The notes under the pieces are model-generated. The model worked only from the letters and a program-made list of their open reading frames with translations. It did no database searches and was not told the DNA's origin. Positions 9,521 through 17,089 of a DNA stretch of 45,439 bases are shown here, one piece after another (position 1 is the first letter of the stretch; every line of letters begins with the position of its first letter). The translations under genes and the position numbers were made by a program. Source of the DNA: Alphaproteobacteria bacterium (GTDB taxonomy: Bacteria > Pseudomonadota > Alphaproteobacteria > RF32 > CAG-239); contig JAFUSH010000019.1 of NCBI GenBank assembly GCA_017471705.1, positions 1-45,439 of the forward strand, given 5' to 3'.

Positions 9521-9549
9521 TTGAAAATACACGATTATTTTAGTAATAT
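9521..9549 (+). promoter_or_regulatory. candidate sigma-70 promoter for fadL
   Basis: TTGAAA (9521-9526) and TAATAT (9544-9549) are separated by exactly 17 bases. Transcription would begin near 9556 and give a leader of about 120 bases that contains the palindrome at 9608-9623. Confidence 0.55.
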
Positions 9550-9607
9550 GATAAAATTGTTTATAATAATAAAGAAAAAACTTGCCAAAATTAAAATATT
9601 GTAATAG

Positions 9608-9623
9608 GTTTCCCGAGGGAAAC
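9608..9623. promoter_or_regulatory. 16-bp palindrome in the fadL leader
   Basis: GTTTCCC and GGGAAAC flank a 2-base centre, giving a perfect 7-bp inverted repeat. It lies downstream of the predicted fadL promoter and may be an operator. It does not resemble a FadR site that I know, so the regulator is unknown. Confidence 0.4.
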
Positions 9624-9677
9624 TAATGAAGAGTATCAAAGTTTTCCGCATTGTTACAACAGATAAACAGGACTAAT

Positions 9678-10955
9678 ATGAAAAAAGTTTTATCCTTAAC
9701 GACAGCCCTTACCGCCGTTTTATTGTGCGGTAATGCCTATGCTGCCGGATTCCATTTGAGAGAGCAATCATCTGCAGCTCAAGGAAACGCGTATGCCGGA
9801 GCTACCGCCGGTGCTGAAGAAAATTCGTATGCTTACTATAACGTGGCAGGATTAACCAGACATAAGGGAACTCAGTTTTCCGGAGGCGGAAGTTATATTG
9901 CACCTAAAGCTACGGCTAAAGATGTAAGAGATCAGACCGGAAATCGCGATGCAGACGTTCAAAATGTGGTTCACGCGGCAATTTCTCCAAATTTCGCAAT
10001 TTCACATCAGGTAAACGACAAATTGTTTTTGGGGCTGGGCGGAAACAGTCCTTTCGGAATGATTACAAAATATGATAAAGATTGGGCCGGTTCCGATCAC
10101 GGTATTACATCCGATGTAAAAACAGCGACGATTACTCCGATGGCTGCATATAAGGCTACCGATAATTTATCTTTGGGGGCAGGTTTGCAAGCACAATTGG
10201 TATGGGCTCATCTGACCAACAGTCACCGTCAGAGCGGTACCGAGATTGTAACCGTGGGCGGACACGCTATGGATTTGGGATATCAGCTCGGTATGCTGTA
10301 TGAATTTAACGATTCTACGCGTATGGGTGTCGGGTATCGCAGTGAAGTAAAGCATAAAATCAAGGGTAAAATGAAATCTTCGGGAAGTGCGGTTCCGGGA
10401 GTTCCGGGGGCTATGATTGACGCGATGATGAATCAGAAAATCAGCGCGAAATTAAATACTCCGGCGGTGCTGTCTATGGGTATATATCACGATGTTAATG
10501 AACGTTTGGCGGTTATGGCCGAATACCAGAGAGTATTTTGGAGTTCATTCCAAAATCTTACTTTTGTGAGCAAAAGCGGATTGAACAATCCGGCTACTCC
10601 GGGGTATATCTCACGTGTTCAGGAAAAATGGCGCGATACTAATTTTTACTCCGTAGGCGCCAGCTATATGCTTGATGAGCAATGGAAGTTGCGTTTGGGT
10701 ATTGCCTATGACCAAGGGGCGGTTCGGTTGCAGCATAGAACTCCGCGCATTCCGGATACTGACCGAGTTTGGTATTCAACCGGTTTGGGATACCAGTATA
10801 ATGAACATTTAAGCTTTAATTTTGCGTATACATATATGTACGCACATAAATCGCATTTGGATACCGCTCTTACCGGAAATTCCGGTATGAATGCGACGGC
10901 AAATTATACAAATTCGATTCAAGTGTTTGCGTTTGGCTTTAATTACGCATTCTAA
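9678..10955 (+). CDS. fadL: FadL/OmpP1-type outer-membrane long-chain fatty acid transporter
   Basis: The 425-residue protein has a clear signal peptide (MKKVLSLTTA start, cleavage after AYA at about 22). The mature N-terminus AGFHLREQSSAAQGNAYAG is the hallmark hatch segment of the FadL family. The rest alternates in barrel strands and ends FGFNYAF, with the terminal Phe expected for outer-membrane insertion. It should admit long-chain fatty acids or other hydrophobic compounds. I chose the ATG at 9678, preceded by CAGGA, because it starts directly with the signal peptide; a TTG at 9651 would add nine residues and has no ribosome site. The divergent neighbour encodes a fatty-acid activating enzyme. 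Confidence 0.9.
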   Translation: MKKVLSLTTALTAVLLCGNAYAAGFHLREQSSAAQGNAYAGATAGAEENSYAYYNVAGLTRHKGTQFSGGGSYIAPKATAKDVRDQTGNRDADVQNVVHAAISPNFAISHQVNDKLFLGLGGNSPFGMITKYDKDWAGSDHGITSDVKTATITPMAAYKATDNLSLGAGLQAQLVWAHLTNSHRQSGTEIVTVGGHAMDLGYQLGMLYEFNDSTRMGVGYRSEVKHKIKGKMKSSGSAVPGVPGAMIDAMMNQKISAKLNTPAVLSMGIYHDVNERLAVMAEYQRVFWSSFQNLTFVSKSGLNNPATPGYISRVQEKWRDTNFYSVGASYMLDEQWKLRLGIAYDQGAVRLQHRTPRIPDTDRVWYSTGLGYQYNEHLSFNFAYTYMYAHKSHLDTALTGNSGMNATANYTNSIQVFAFGFNYAF

Positions 10956-10972
10956 AAGCTGATTAAAAAATT

Positions 10973-11005
10973 AAAAACGGCTGTCAGTTATGCACAGCCG
11001 TTTTT
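10973..11005 (+). terminator. intrinsic terminator after fadL
   Basis: A 12-bp stem (AAAAACGGCTGT and its complement) with a 9-base loop ends in a T run 18 bases after the fadL stop. Confidence 0.85.
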
Positions 11006-11102
11006 GCAATTTTTAAAAAATACAAAAAATAAGCAAAAAATGACGATTTTTGTATAAAAATTGCAAAAAAAATACACATTTTTGTTGTTTTTTTGCAAAA
11101 AT
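11001..11102 (+). promoter_or_regulatory. A/T-rich accBC upstream region with a 14-bp inverted repeat
   Basis: TTTTTGCAATTTTT at 11001-11014 recurs as its exact complement at 11056-11069, and a third TTTTGCAAAA palindrome lies near 11092-11101. The three TTGCAA cores are about 55 and 35 bases apart. The region must contain the accBC promoter, so these may be operator sites, although long A/T tracts also produce such matches by chance. Confidence 0.35.
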
Positions 11103-11150
11103 GGTCTATAGATGATTTTATGTTTTGAAAAAGAAAGGAAAATGATAAAA

Positions 11151-11621
11151 ATGTCAAATTCTATTGATACTAAAATTATCGGCAAATTGGCTGAAATTCT
11201 TGATAAAAATCAATTGACAGGACTGAAATACGAAGATGAAAATTGCAAAATTTCATTATCTCGCGATGTTTGCGGCAATTATGCGGCTGCGGTTCCTATG
11301 CCTGCGGTTGCAGCGCCGGCTTCAATAGCGAAAAATATCAGCGAAGATAAAGAAGAAACAAGTGAAGATATTGACTATTCCAACAGTCCCAATGCGGTTA
11401 AATCGCCGATGGTGGGGGTTGTGTACCTTTCCAGCAATCCCGATGCTCCGACTTACGTAAAAGAGGGGGATAATGTTTCGGTAGGTGATACCGTTTGCCT
11501 GATTGAAGCTATGAAGACATTTAATCCGGTTAAGGCACATAAAACCGGTAAAGTTACCAAAGTTTTGGTTGAAACCGGTGATCCGGTGGAATATGGTGAA
11601 CCGTTGGTGATTATTGAATAA
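11151..11621 (+). CDS. accB: biotin carboxyl carrier protein of acetyl-CoA carboxylase
   Basis: The 156-residue BCCP carries the biotin that shuttles carboxyl groups between AccC and AccA/AccD in the first step of fatty acid synthesis. It has an N-terminal helical region, an Ala/Pro-rich linker (about 45-62) and a C-terminal biotinyl domain from about 80. The biotin-accepting lysine is Lys122 in EAMKTFN, where many relatives have EAMKLMN or EAMKMMN. I prefer the ATG at 11151 (MSNSIDTK), 12 bases after AAAGG, over the ATG at 11142, which is too close to the ribosome site. accC follows after 15 bases. Confidence 0.93.
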   Translation: MSNSIDTKIIGKLAEILDKNQLTGLKYEDENCKISLSRDVCGNYAAAVPMPAVAAPASIAKNISEDKEETSEDIDYSNSPNAVKSPMVGVVYLSSNPDAPTYVKEGDNVSVGDTVCLIEAMKTFNPVKAHKTGKVTKVLVETGDPVEYGEPLVIIE

Positions 11622-11636
11622 GATTTAGGAAAAAAT

Positions 11637-12977
11637 ATGTTTGAAAAAATATTAATAGCCAATCGCGGAGAAGTTGCCTTAAGAATACATCGTGCTTGTC
11701 GTGAAATGGGAATTCGCACGGTAGCGGTGCATTCCGAAGCCGATGCCAATGCTATGCACGTCCGTTTAGCTGATGAGGCCGTATGCATAGGACCGGCACG
11801 TTCTGCAGATTCTTATTTGAATAAACCGGCGATTATATCGGCAGCGATTATTACCGGCGCCGATGCCATTCATCCGGGGTACGGATTTCTGTCTGAAAAT
11901 GCCGATTTTGCCGATATGGTGGAAAAGCACGGTATAACTTTTATCGGTCCGAGTGTCGAACAGATGCGTCTTATGGGGGATAAAATTACCGCCCGCAAAG
12001 CAGCCAAAGAGGCCGGTTTGCCGATTACGGAAGGCTCTCCGGCACTCGAAACGCTGGAAGAGGCAAAGCATTGGGCCGGTAAAATCGGTTATCCGGTGAT
12101 TATTAAAGCCAAAGACGGCGGCGGCGGAAAGGGAATGAAAATTGCTTTCGGTGATGATGATATCGAAGAGGCTTATACTATGGCTAAAGCAGAAGCTAAG
12201 GCATCTTTTCCGAGCGATGTTGTGTATATGGAAAAATATTTGCAGCATCCGCGCCATATAGAAATGCAGGTTTTGGCCGATAAATACGGAAATGTCGTAC
12301 ATTTGGGAGAACGCGATTGCTCAATTCAGCGCAACAACCAGAAAGTGATAGAAGAAAGCCCGTCTCCCGCTTTGAACGAAAATCAGCGCCGCGAAATCGG
12401 TGAAATTGTGCGTAAGGCAATTGCCAAGATAGGCTATTGCAATGCGGGAACATTGGAATTTTTGTATGAGGACGGCAAGTTCTATTTTATGGAAATGAAT
12501 ACTCGTTTACAGGTAGAACATCCTGTCACCGAAGCTATAACCGGTATTGATATTGTTAAAGAGCAGATTCGCATTGCTTCCGGCGCTCACCTCGGATATA
12601 CTCAAGATGACATTAAATTCAATGGTCACGCCATAGAATGCCGTATAAATGCCGAAGATCCGGCGACATTTGCGCCTTGCCCCGGTAAAATTGAAGAATG
12701 GCACGCTCCGGGAGGTTTAGGTGTGCGAGTGGATTCGGAAATCTATTCAGGTTATGCGATTCCACCGTTTTATGACAGTATGATTGCTAAACTGATTGTT
12801 CACGCCGGCACGCGTAACGCTGCTTTAATGCGCTTGCGCCGTGCGTTGGAAGAGTTTGTGATAATGGGAGTAAAAACAACTATTCCTTTGCATCAGGATA
12901 TTATTGCTCAACCTGAGTATTTGGACGGTCAATATGATATTCATTGGCTTGAAGGATTTATGAAAAATAAGGAATAA
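11637..12977 (+). CDS. accC: biotin carboxylase subunit of acetyl-CoA carboxylase
   Basis: The 446-residue ATP-grasp enzyme carboxylates biotin on AccB using ATP and bicarbonate. The N-terminal signature ANRGEVALRI is at 8-17, Lys116 (MGDK) and Lys158 contact ATP, and the Gly-rich loop DGGGGKGMK is at 160-168. The catalytic segment GERDCSIQRNNQK and the Mg-binding EMNTRLQVEHPVTE follow. Length equals the usual 445-450. It forms an operon with accB; the beta-carboxyltransferase accD is elsewhere in the window (31396-32250) and accA is not seen. Confidence 0.97.
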   Translation: MFEKILIANRGEVALRIHRACREMGIRTVAVHSEADANAMHVRLADEAVCIGPARSADSYLNKPAIISAAIITGADAIHPGYGFLSENADFADMVEKHGITFIGPSVEQMRLMGDKITARKAAKEAGLPITEGSPALETLEEAKHWAGKIGYPVIIKAKDGGGGKGMKIAFGDDDIEEAYTMAKAEAKASFPSDVVYMEKYLQHPRHIEMQVLADKYGNVVHLGERDCSIQRNNQKVIEESPSPALNENQRREIGEIVRKAIAKIGYCNAGTLEFLYEDGKFYFMEMNTRLQVEHPVTEAITGIDIVKEQIRIASGAHLGYTQDDIKFNGHAIECRINAEDPATFAPCPGKIEEWHAPGGLGVRVDSEIYSGYAIPPFYDSMIAKLIVHAGTRNAALMRLRRALEEFVIMGVKTTIPLHQDIIAQPEYLDGQYDIHWLEGFMKNKE

Positions 12978-13031
12978 CCATCGGATTTAAGGAAATACGA
13001 AAGCTCCTTCCAGTAGAATATCTCCTCTAAC

Positions 13032-13092
13032 GGGGAGCCGGTGAAATATGTTGAATACATCGGACTGTAATATAGACAGTAACGAACTCCCC
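13032..13092 (+). ncRNA. structured RNA candidate: three-way junction after accC
   Basis: GGGGAG (13032-13037) pairs with CTCCCC (13087-13092). Inside, CCGGTG (13038-13043) pairs with CATCGG (13058-13063) and ACTGT (13064-13068) with ACAGT (13076-13080), so the three helices abut with almost no spacer except AACGAA before the closing strand. The last two bases of the closing stem also belong to the following terminator stem, an arrangement like riboswitches or attenuators. I match it to no named RNA family. It could be a 3' sRNA of accBC or a leader for the broken gene downstream. Confidence 0.4.
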
Positions 13093-13120
13093 ACCTTGAA
13101 GGAAAATCAAGGTGGTTTTT
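13091..13120 (+). terminator. intrinsic terminator downstream of accBC
   Basis: The 9-bp stem CCACCTTGA/TCAAGGTGG is followed immediately by five T, a G and three more T. It lies 114 bases after the accC stop and overlaps by two bases the closing helix of the RNA candidate. Confidence 0.8.
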
Positions 13121-13153
13121 GTTTCTATTTAACAAATTAAGGAGTTTACGATA

Positions 13154-13380
13154 ATGTCAAAAGTGGAATATTTTGTAGATAAGCAATCGATGATGGAAAT
13201 AGGTTTTATACTGTGGAAAGCGCGGTGGGATAAGCATTTTAATTTGGAACACGTGGCTAAAGAAACCGGCTACCTGTAAAGGTAATAGAAGGAATAGAAC
13301 TGGGAAAATATCTCAAATACGTGACAGTCCGGCGGTTATTGAACTTTTACGGCAAAGAAATGAAAATTGTGTTTGAGTGA
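13154..13380 (+). pseudogene. frameshifted small helix-turn-helix (XRE-like) gene
   Basis: An ATG at 13154 with a strong AAGGAG opens 41 codons reading through NLEHVAKETGY to a TAA at 13277-13279. Sequence directly after residue ETGY continues in the -1 frame as PVKVIEGIELGKYLKY and VTVRRLLNFYGKEMKIVF to a TGA at 13378-13380. Joined, the two parts make a roughly 75-residue protein with the VAKxTGLPxxVIxxIE pattern of a small XRE-type DNA-binding domain. One extra base near 13271-13275 explains the break. No slippery heptamer is visible, so a mutation or assembly error is more likely than programmed frameshifting. Confidence 0.6.
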
Positions 13381-13457
13381 ATATGAAAATTTATCTTTAC
13401 TTTTTGCAAACGGCATACTATTTTAATACTGAAAAACAATAAACGAAAGGAAATATA

Positions 13458-14012
13458 ATGGTTAAAGAAAATAAAGCTAAAGAAGAAGTTAAAGAACAAA
13501 AATGTGATTGCGGTCCTGACTGCAAATGCGGTTGTCAAGAAGGCAAGGAATGCACTTGCGGCGAAAAGGGATGCAGCTGTCATCACGGCGGTTGCGGCTG
13601 CGGCGGTTGTTGTCCGTGTAAGCGCGTTTTAGGTAAGGTTATATTCTTTGCGTTGGTATTTTTTGCCGGTATGGGTGTGAACCAATTTATGAATGATACT
13701 TGTTTGGGACGTTGTCCGGCTCGCAGAGGTATGTCGCCGGCGCAAATAATAAATGCTCAGAATATGGGTAATTTGCCGTTCTACAAAGATGGTAACGGCA
13801 ATACAATCGTTATCGTGAACACCGGAGAAGAAGCTTCTCACGGCTGTAAATGCGGTGCCGATTGCAAGTGCGGTTGTCACAAAGACGGTAAAAAGTGCGG
13901 TTGCCATAACGAAGGCAAGGATAATCGCAGCGAGGGTTGCCATAAACACGGTAAACATCACCCGATGAAAGGTATGCCGGAGCAACCGGAAAATCCGCAG
14001 CCGGCAGAATAA
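13458..14012 (+). CDS. Cys-rich, metallothionein-like membrane protein
   Basis: The 184-residue protein has 24 cysteines. An N-terminal cluster of 14 Cys (16-54) and a C-terminal cluster of 8 Cys plus several His (130-168) flank one membrane helix (about 58-75, VLGKVIFFALVFFAGMGV). The two clusters share a duplicated motif, CDCGPDCKCGC at 16-26 and CKCGADCKCGC at 130-140. Spacing is mainly CxC, as in metallothioneins, so metal binding on both sides of the membrane is plausible but inferred. The segment 76-128 has no Cys except 82 and 86. AAAGGAAAT precedes the ATG and a terminator follows. I know no family with this arrangement. Confidence 0.75.
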   Translation: MVKENKAKEEVKEQKCDCGPDCKCGCQEGKECTCGEKGCSCHHGGCGCGGCCPCKRVLGKVIFFALVFFAGMGVNQFMNDTCLGRCPARRGMSPAQIINAQNMGNLPFYKDGNGNTIVIVNTGEEASHGCKCGADCKCGCHKDGKKCGCHNEGKDNRSEGCHKHGKHHPMKGMPEQPENPQPAE

Positions 14013-14036
14013 TTCAGAATAAGCTGAAAAGAAATA

Positions 14037-14062
14037 AACGCCTCGTAAAAACGGGGCGTTTT
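14037..14062 (+). terminator. intrinsic terminator after the Cys-rich gene
   Basis: AACGCCTCG pairs with CGGGGCGTT (one G-T pair) around a TAAAAA loop and is followed by T-rich sequence. Confidence 0.75.
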
Positions 14063-14093
14063 AATTATTATTAGTGTATGACAAAAGAATATC

Positions 14094-14198
14094 GTCACCC
14101 CTATTTTTTGCCGGTAGGCGGAAAATTCAAGGGGACTACGAATTATTTTAATTAATCGGCAGATACCTTGATTTTACCTTGCGGTAAAAAGGTATGAC
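14094..14198. repeat. dispersed palindromic repeat, full two-module copy
   Basis: The element begins GTCACCCC and ends GGTATGAC, a degenerate terminal inverted repeat, and holds two stem-loops around an AT-rich centre with AATTAAT. The right half, with stem ATACCTTGATTTTACC against GGTAAAAAGGTAT, closely matches the units at 26174-26609. It may also end transcription of the PfkB gene on the opposite strand. Confidence 0.7.
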
Positions 14199-14234
14199 AT
14201 TTTCTATCATACACGAATCATAATTGAGCATTTT

Positions 14235-15245
14235 TTAAGGTCGTTTACCGTATGCCATAAGCCGATGGCGAACCAAACCTCGCAAAGATACTTCCGGACG
14301 CGCGCCGTAGTGTGTCAAAACTTCGGCTGCGGTAATCCCGCCGATGGTGGCGCAGGTTCCCAGACTTCTGCCGTGAATCAATCCATACAGAAAACCTGAG
14401 GCATATAAATCTCCGGCGCCGGTGGTGTCGATAATATCTTCAATTTGCTCGGCTTCCACAAAGATTTTTTCGCGTCCGTGAACAATTACCGAACCGCGGC
14501 TGTCACGAGTTATTGCCGCAATGCTGACCATCGGTTTAATGCCTTCCAATGCTTCTTCAAAATTATCGGTTTCAAACAAAGCTTTTATCTCGTCTTCATT
14601 GGCAAACAAAATATTTACGTGTTCTTTTATCAGCTCCAACATTTTTTCCCGATGTTTGTTTACACAGGAAATATCTGAAACCGAAAAAGCCACTTCGCGA
14701 TTGTGCTTATGCGCCAGTTCGCAAGCTTTGATTATTGCCTGATGTTCTGCGGCTTCGTCCCATAAATATCCCTCAATGAAAATGATTTTGGATTCGCTGA
14801 TGATTTTTTCATCAATATCTTCTTCGGTAAGTTTGCGTGCCGCCCCTAAATAGGTAAACATAGAACGCTCGGCATCGGGAGTTACCAATACCACGCTTCG
14901 TCCGGTTGCCGGACCTTCGGTAAGCGGAGAGGTGAAAAAGTCAATACCTGCGGCGCCGATATCACGTTGAAAAAGTTGTCCGAGTTCATCATCGTGAACT
15001 TTGCCGATAAAAGCGCAATCTGCTCCAAGCGATGCGAGTCCGGCTACCGTATTGGCGGCAGAACCGCCCGAAACCTGCCGTTCAGGAATAACATCGGCGT
15101 AAATTTTGCCTGCTTCGGCGGCTTCGACCAACGTCATATTGCCTTTATTCAGTTTTCGCTCGCTCAAAAAAGTATCTCCGACTTTGGCCAATACATCAAC
15201 CAAAGCATTACCGATGCTTACCACATCATAAACTGTTTCAGTCAT
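14235..15245 (-). CDS. PfkB-family carbohydrate/nucleoside kinase (adenosine-kinase-like)
   Basis: The 336-residue ribokinase-fold enzyme phosphorylates a sugar or nucleoside with ATP. PfkB signatures are present: VSGGSAANTVAGLASLGAD (about 58-76) and DTTGAGDLYASGFLYG (273-288), with catalytic Asp279 in the GAGD anion hole. Overall it resembles the alphaproteobacterial adenosine-kinase-like group, but substrate cannot be fixed from motifs. It begins 14 bases after the second chrA gene, so the three minus-strand genes probably form one transcript, although a functional link to anion transport is not obvious. Confidence 0.85.
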   Translation of the reverse strand: MTETVYDVVSIGNALVDVLAKVGDTFLSERKLNKGNMTLVEAAEAGKIYADVIPERQVSGGSAANTVAGLASLGADCAFIGKVHDDELGQLFQRDIGAAGIDFFTSPLTEGPATGRSVVLVTPDAERSMFTYLGAARKLTEEDIDEKIISESKIIFIEGYLWDEAAEHQAIIKACELAHKHNREVAFSVSDISCVNKHREKMLELIKEHVNILFANEDEIKALFETDNFEEALEGIKPMVSIAAITRDSRGSVIVHGREKIFVEAEQIEDIIDTTGAGDLYASGFLYGLIHGRSLGTCATIGGITAAEVLTHYGARPEVSLRGLVRHRLMAYGKRP

Positions 15246-15259
15246 AAAAATATCCTCCT

Positions 15260-15778
15260 TTAAATTTTCAACGCAATTCCTATAATTGCCGAAATAATAA
15301 TATAAAAAATCGCGCTTGTCTTGTATAATCGCATAGCTGTCAGCAAAATAAATAAAACGGCTGTATTTTCATAACCGGTAATTGTTTCTTTGGCAATATC
15401 CCAACCGGCAAATAAAATCAAAGCCAAAACCGCAGGACGTATTGCTTCAAGCGTTTGAGTGACATATTTGTTTTCGCGCCATTTGGAAAGCATTTCGGCA
15501 ATAAAATAAACAACAATCATAGAAGGTAATACTTCGCTCAGAGTGGCAACTAAAGAGCCGAGTATTCCGGCAGCTTTAAAACCGGCAAATGTCGCCATAT
15601 TGATACCCACCGGTCCGGGGGTAGATTGGGATATGGCTATCATATCGGTAAGTTCCTGCGATGTGAACCAAGTATATTTTTCGGATAAATCAAATAAAAA
15701 AGGAACTGTTACCAATCCGCCGCCGACGGCAAATAAGCCGATTTGAAAAAATTCCCAAAATAACAGCAGATATATCAT
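15260..15778 (-). CDS. chrA: short-chain ChrA-family transporter, second half
   Basis: The 172-residue membrane protein is one domain of the chromate transporter (CHR) family. The hallmark N-terminal segment FFQIGLFAVGGGLVTVPFL and the SQSTPGPVGINMATFAG motif are present, followed by four or five further helices. Short CHR proteins work as heteropairs of homologous halves. Its ATG overlaps the last four bases of the partner gene, supporting coupled translation. The true anion may be chromate, sulfate or something else. Confidence 0.88.
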   Translation of the reverse strand: MIYLLLFWEFFQIGLFAVGGGLVTVPFLFDLSEKYTWFTSQELTDMIAISQSTPGPVGINMATFAGFKAAGILGSLVATLSEVLPSMIVVYFIAEMLSKWRENKYVTQTLEAIRPAVLALILFAGWDIAKETITGYENTAVLFILLTAMRLYKTSAIFYIIISAIIGIALKI

Positions 15779-16314
15779 TGTTTTTTGCTCCTTAAATCAG
15801 GAATAAAACCGCAGGCGGCGGCAATTATGACAATCGTGACTGCCGACATATTAAAATACCACAGTAATATTGCCGCTACGGCAAAAATGATATATCCCCG
15901 CACATCTTTAATATTTTTTTTCCACATATCGATAACGGTGCTGATAATCAAAGCTATTACGCTGATACGGATTCCGCCGAATGCCCATTGTACATATTGG
16001 TTATCCATATATTGACCAAGAAGCGCCGCCACCATAATAATTACTGTCAGAGATGGCGAAATAACTCCCAATGTAGCAGCAATAAGCCCTGATATGCCGC
16101 GCAATTTATAGCCGATGAAGGAGGCGGCGTTTACGGCAATAATCCCCGGTGTACATTGTCCGATGGAATAGTAATTAAGCAATTCTTCTTCGGTAATCCA
16201 TTTTTGTTTTTCCACGGCTTCGCCTTTTAAAATCGGCAGCATAGCATATCCGCCGCCGAATGTAAAAATACCCATCTTAAAAAATAAAGCGTATAATTTC
16301 CATAAACCGGTCAT
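15775..16314 (-). CDS. chrA: short-chain ChrA-family transporter, first half
   Basis: The 179-residue partner of the previous gene has the CHR signature FKMGIFTFGGGYAMLPIL near the N-terminus and IGQCTPGIIAVNAASFIG at about 51-68, followed by hydrophobic helices and a short basic tail. It opens the minus-strand unit chrA-chrA-PfkB kinase. Both halves keep the FGGG and TPG motifs, so the pair looks functional. A GGAG-like site precedes the ATG. Confidence 0.88.
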   Translation of the reverse strand: MTGLWKLYALFFKMGIFTFGGGYAMLPILKGEAVEKQKWITEEELLNYYSIGQCTPGIIAVNAASFIGYKLRGISGLIAATLGVISPSLTVIIMVAALLGQYMDNQYVQWAFGGIRISVIALIISTVIDMWKKNIKDVRGYIIFAVAAILLWYFNMSAVTIVIIAAACGFIPDLRSKKQ

Positions 16315-16385
16315 AAAATTCTCCTTGTTTTTATATAGCGATAATGCCGAAAATATGCAAGTTTTTAATTAAATAAAGAAAATTC

Positions 16386-16416
16386 TTGACATAATTTCCA
16401 AAATAAAGAATAATAT
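16386..16416 (+). promoter_or_regulatory. candidate promoter for the small membrane-protein cluster
   Basis: A perfect TTGACA (16386-16391) is followed by TAATAT (16411-16416) after 19 bases, longer than the optimum. The gene start at 16457 lies about 34 bases beyond the likely transcription start. Confidence 0.4.
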
Positions 16417-16456
16417 GTCCATCTAATAGAAATTATTAACTAAAAAAATAAGCCTT

Positions 16457-17026
16457 ATGAAAATTGTTAAGTGGTTGAAGACGGATGTAAAGTTGCAGAC
16501 GTCTCATCTGTGGATTGTTGGGTTAGGAATAGTGGTTGCGCTCGGTTTTGTCATAAACTGCTGTGTGGCGCCGTTCTATTTCCCCTGTGTGCCGATTGAT
16601 TCTGAGCAGCTCATACTAAGCGCCAGTATCATCGCTGGGCTCGGTACTGCACGCCAGTTTGTTCTGTACAAATTCAAGTACTTGCAGAACTTACAGCCGC
16701 CGCAGGATGATACAAAGAAGTTAGCAGAAGATATTCTGCGCGAAAAACTCTGGGTGCCTTGCGTGGGCTGGGCTTTAGTGTTCGGATTTGCCGTTAATAT
16801 GTTGGTTGCGCCGTTTTTTCCTGACGATATTCGTATGGTGGAATGGAGCTTCTTGCAGTCAGCTATCGGTATTTTCCTGACTATCAGCGGTACGCGTGAA
16901 GCCAGCATTTACAAGAAAGTAGATGAAACACATCAGGAAGTGATGTTGGCCGCTCGTAAAGTAAGCCGCAGGAAAAATACCAGCAAGCCTGTAACCGAAG
17001 ATACAACTGCAAGCAAAACTGATTAA
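16457..17026 (+). CDS. membrane protein with internal duplication, holin-like
   Basis: The 189-residue protein contains two copies of a module: GFVINCCVAPFYFP followed by IIAGLGTARQFVLYK (about 31-70), and GFAVNMLVAPFFPD followed by IGIFLTISGTREASIYK (about 110-154). Each copy has a membrane helix, a conserved VAPF turn, a second helix and a Gly-Thr-Arg exit. The pattern recalls the three-TM phage/GTA holin core, an inference from motif shape rather than a firm family match. A charged soluble tail follows. No clear Shine-Dalgarno precedes the ATG, unlike most genes here. With the next two small membrane genes it forms a cluster of unknown role. Confidence 0.6.
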   Translation: MKIVKWLKTDVKLQTSHLWIVGLGIVVALGFVINCCVAPFYFPCVPIDSEQLILSASIIAGLGTARQFVLYKFKYLQNLQPPQDDTKKLAEDILREKLWVPCVGWALVFGFAVNMLVAPFFPDDIRMVEWSFLQSAIGIFLTISGTREASIYKKVDETHQEVMLAARKVSRRKNTSKPVTEDTTASKTD

Positions 17027-17028
17027 AA

Positions 17029-17059
17029 GATTCCGCTCCCTTCGTTTGGGAGCGGAATC
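17029..17059 (+). terminator. strong hairpin between the first and second membrane genes
   Basis: A perfect 12-bp stem GATTCCGCTCCC and its complement with a 7-base loop starts three bases after the stop codon. No T run follows, so it may stabilise the mRNA end rather than terminate fully. Confidence 0.5.
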
Positions 17060-17089
17060 CTTGTGTAGATAATCATTAAATTATAGCAT

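Noticed and set aside
11766..12302. 178-codon minus-strand open frame inside accC
   Set aside because: Antisense to a conserved enzyme; composition typical of shadow frames.
13032..13092. TPP, FMN, yybP-ykoY, SRP or 6S RNA
   Set aside because: The conserved core words of these families are absent, so no name was given.
13154..13380. Programmed -1 frameshift in the HTH gene
   Set aside because: No slippery heptamer or downstream pseudoknot is visible at the junction; mutation or sequence error is simpler.
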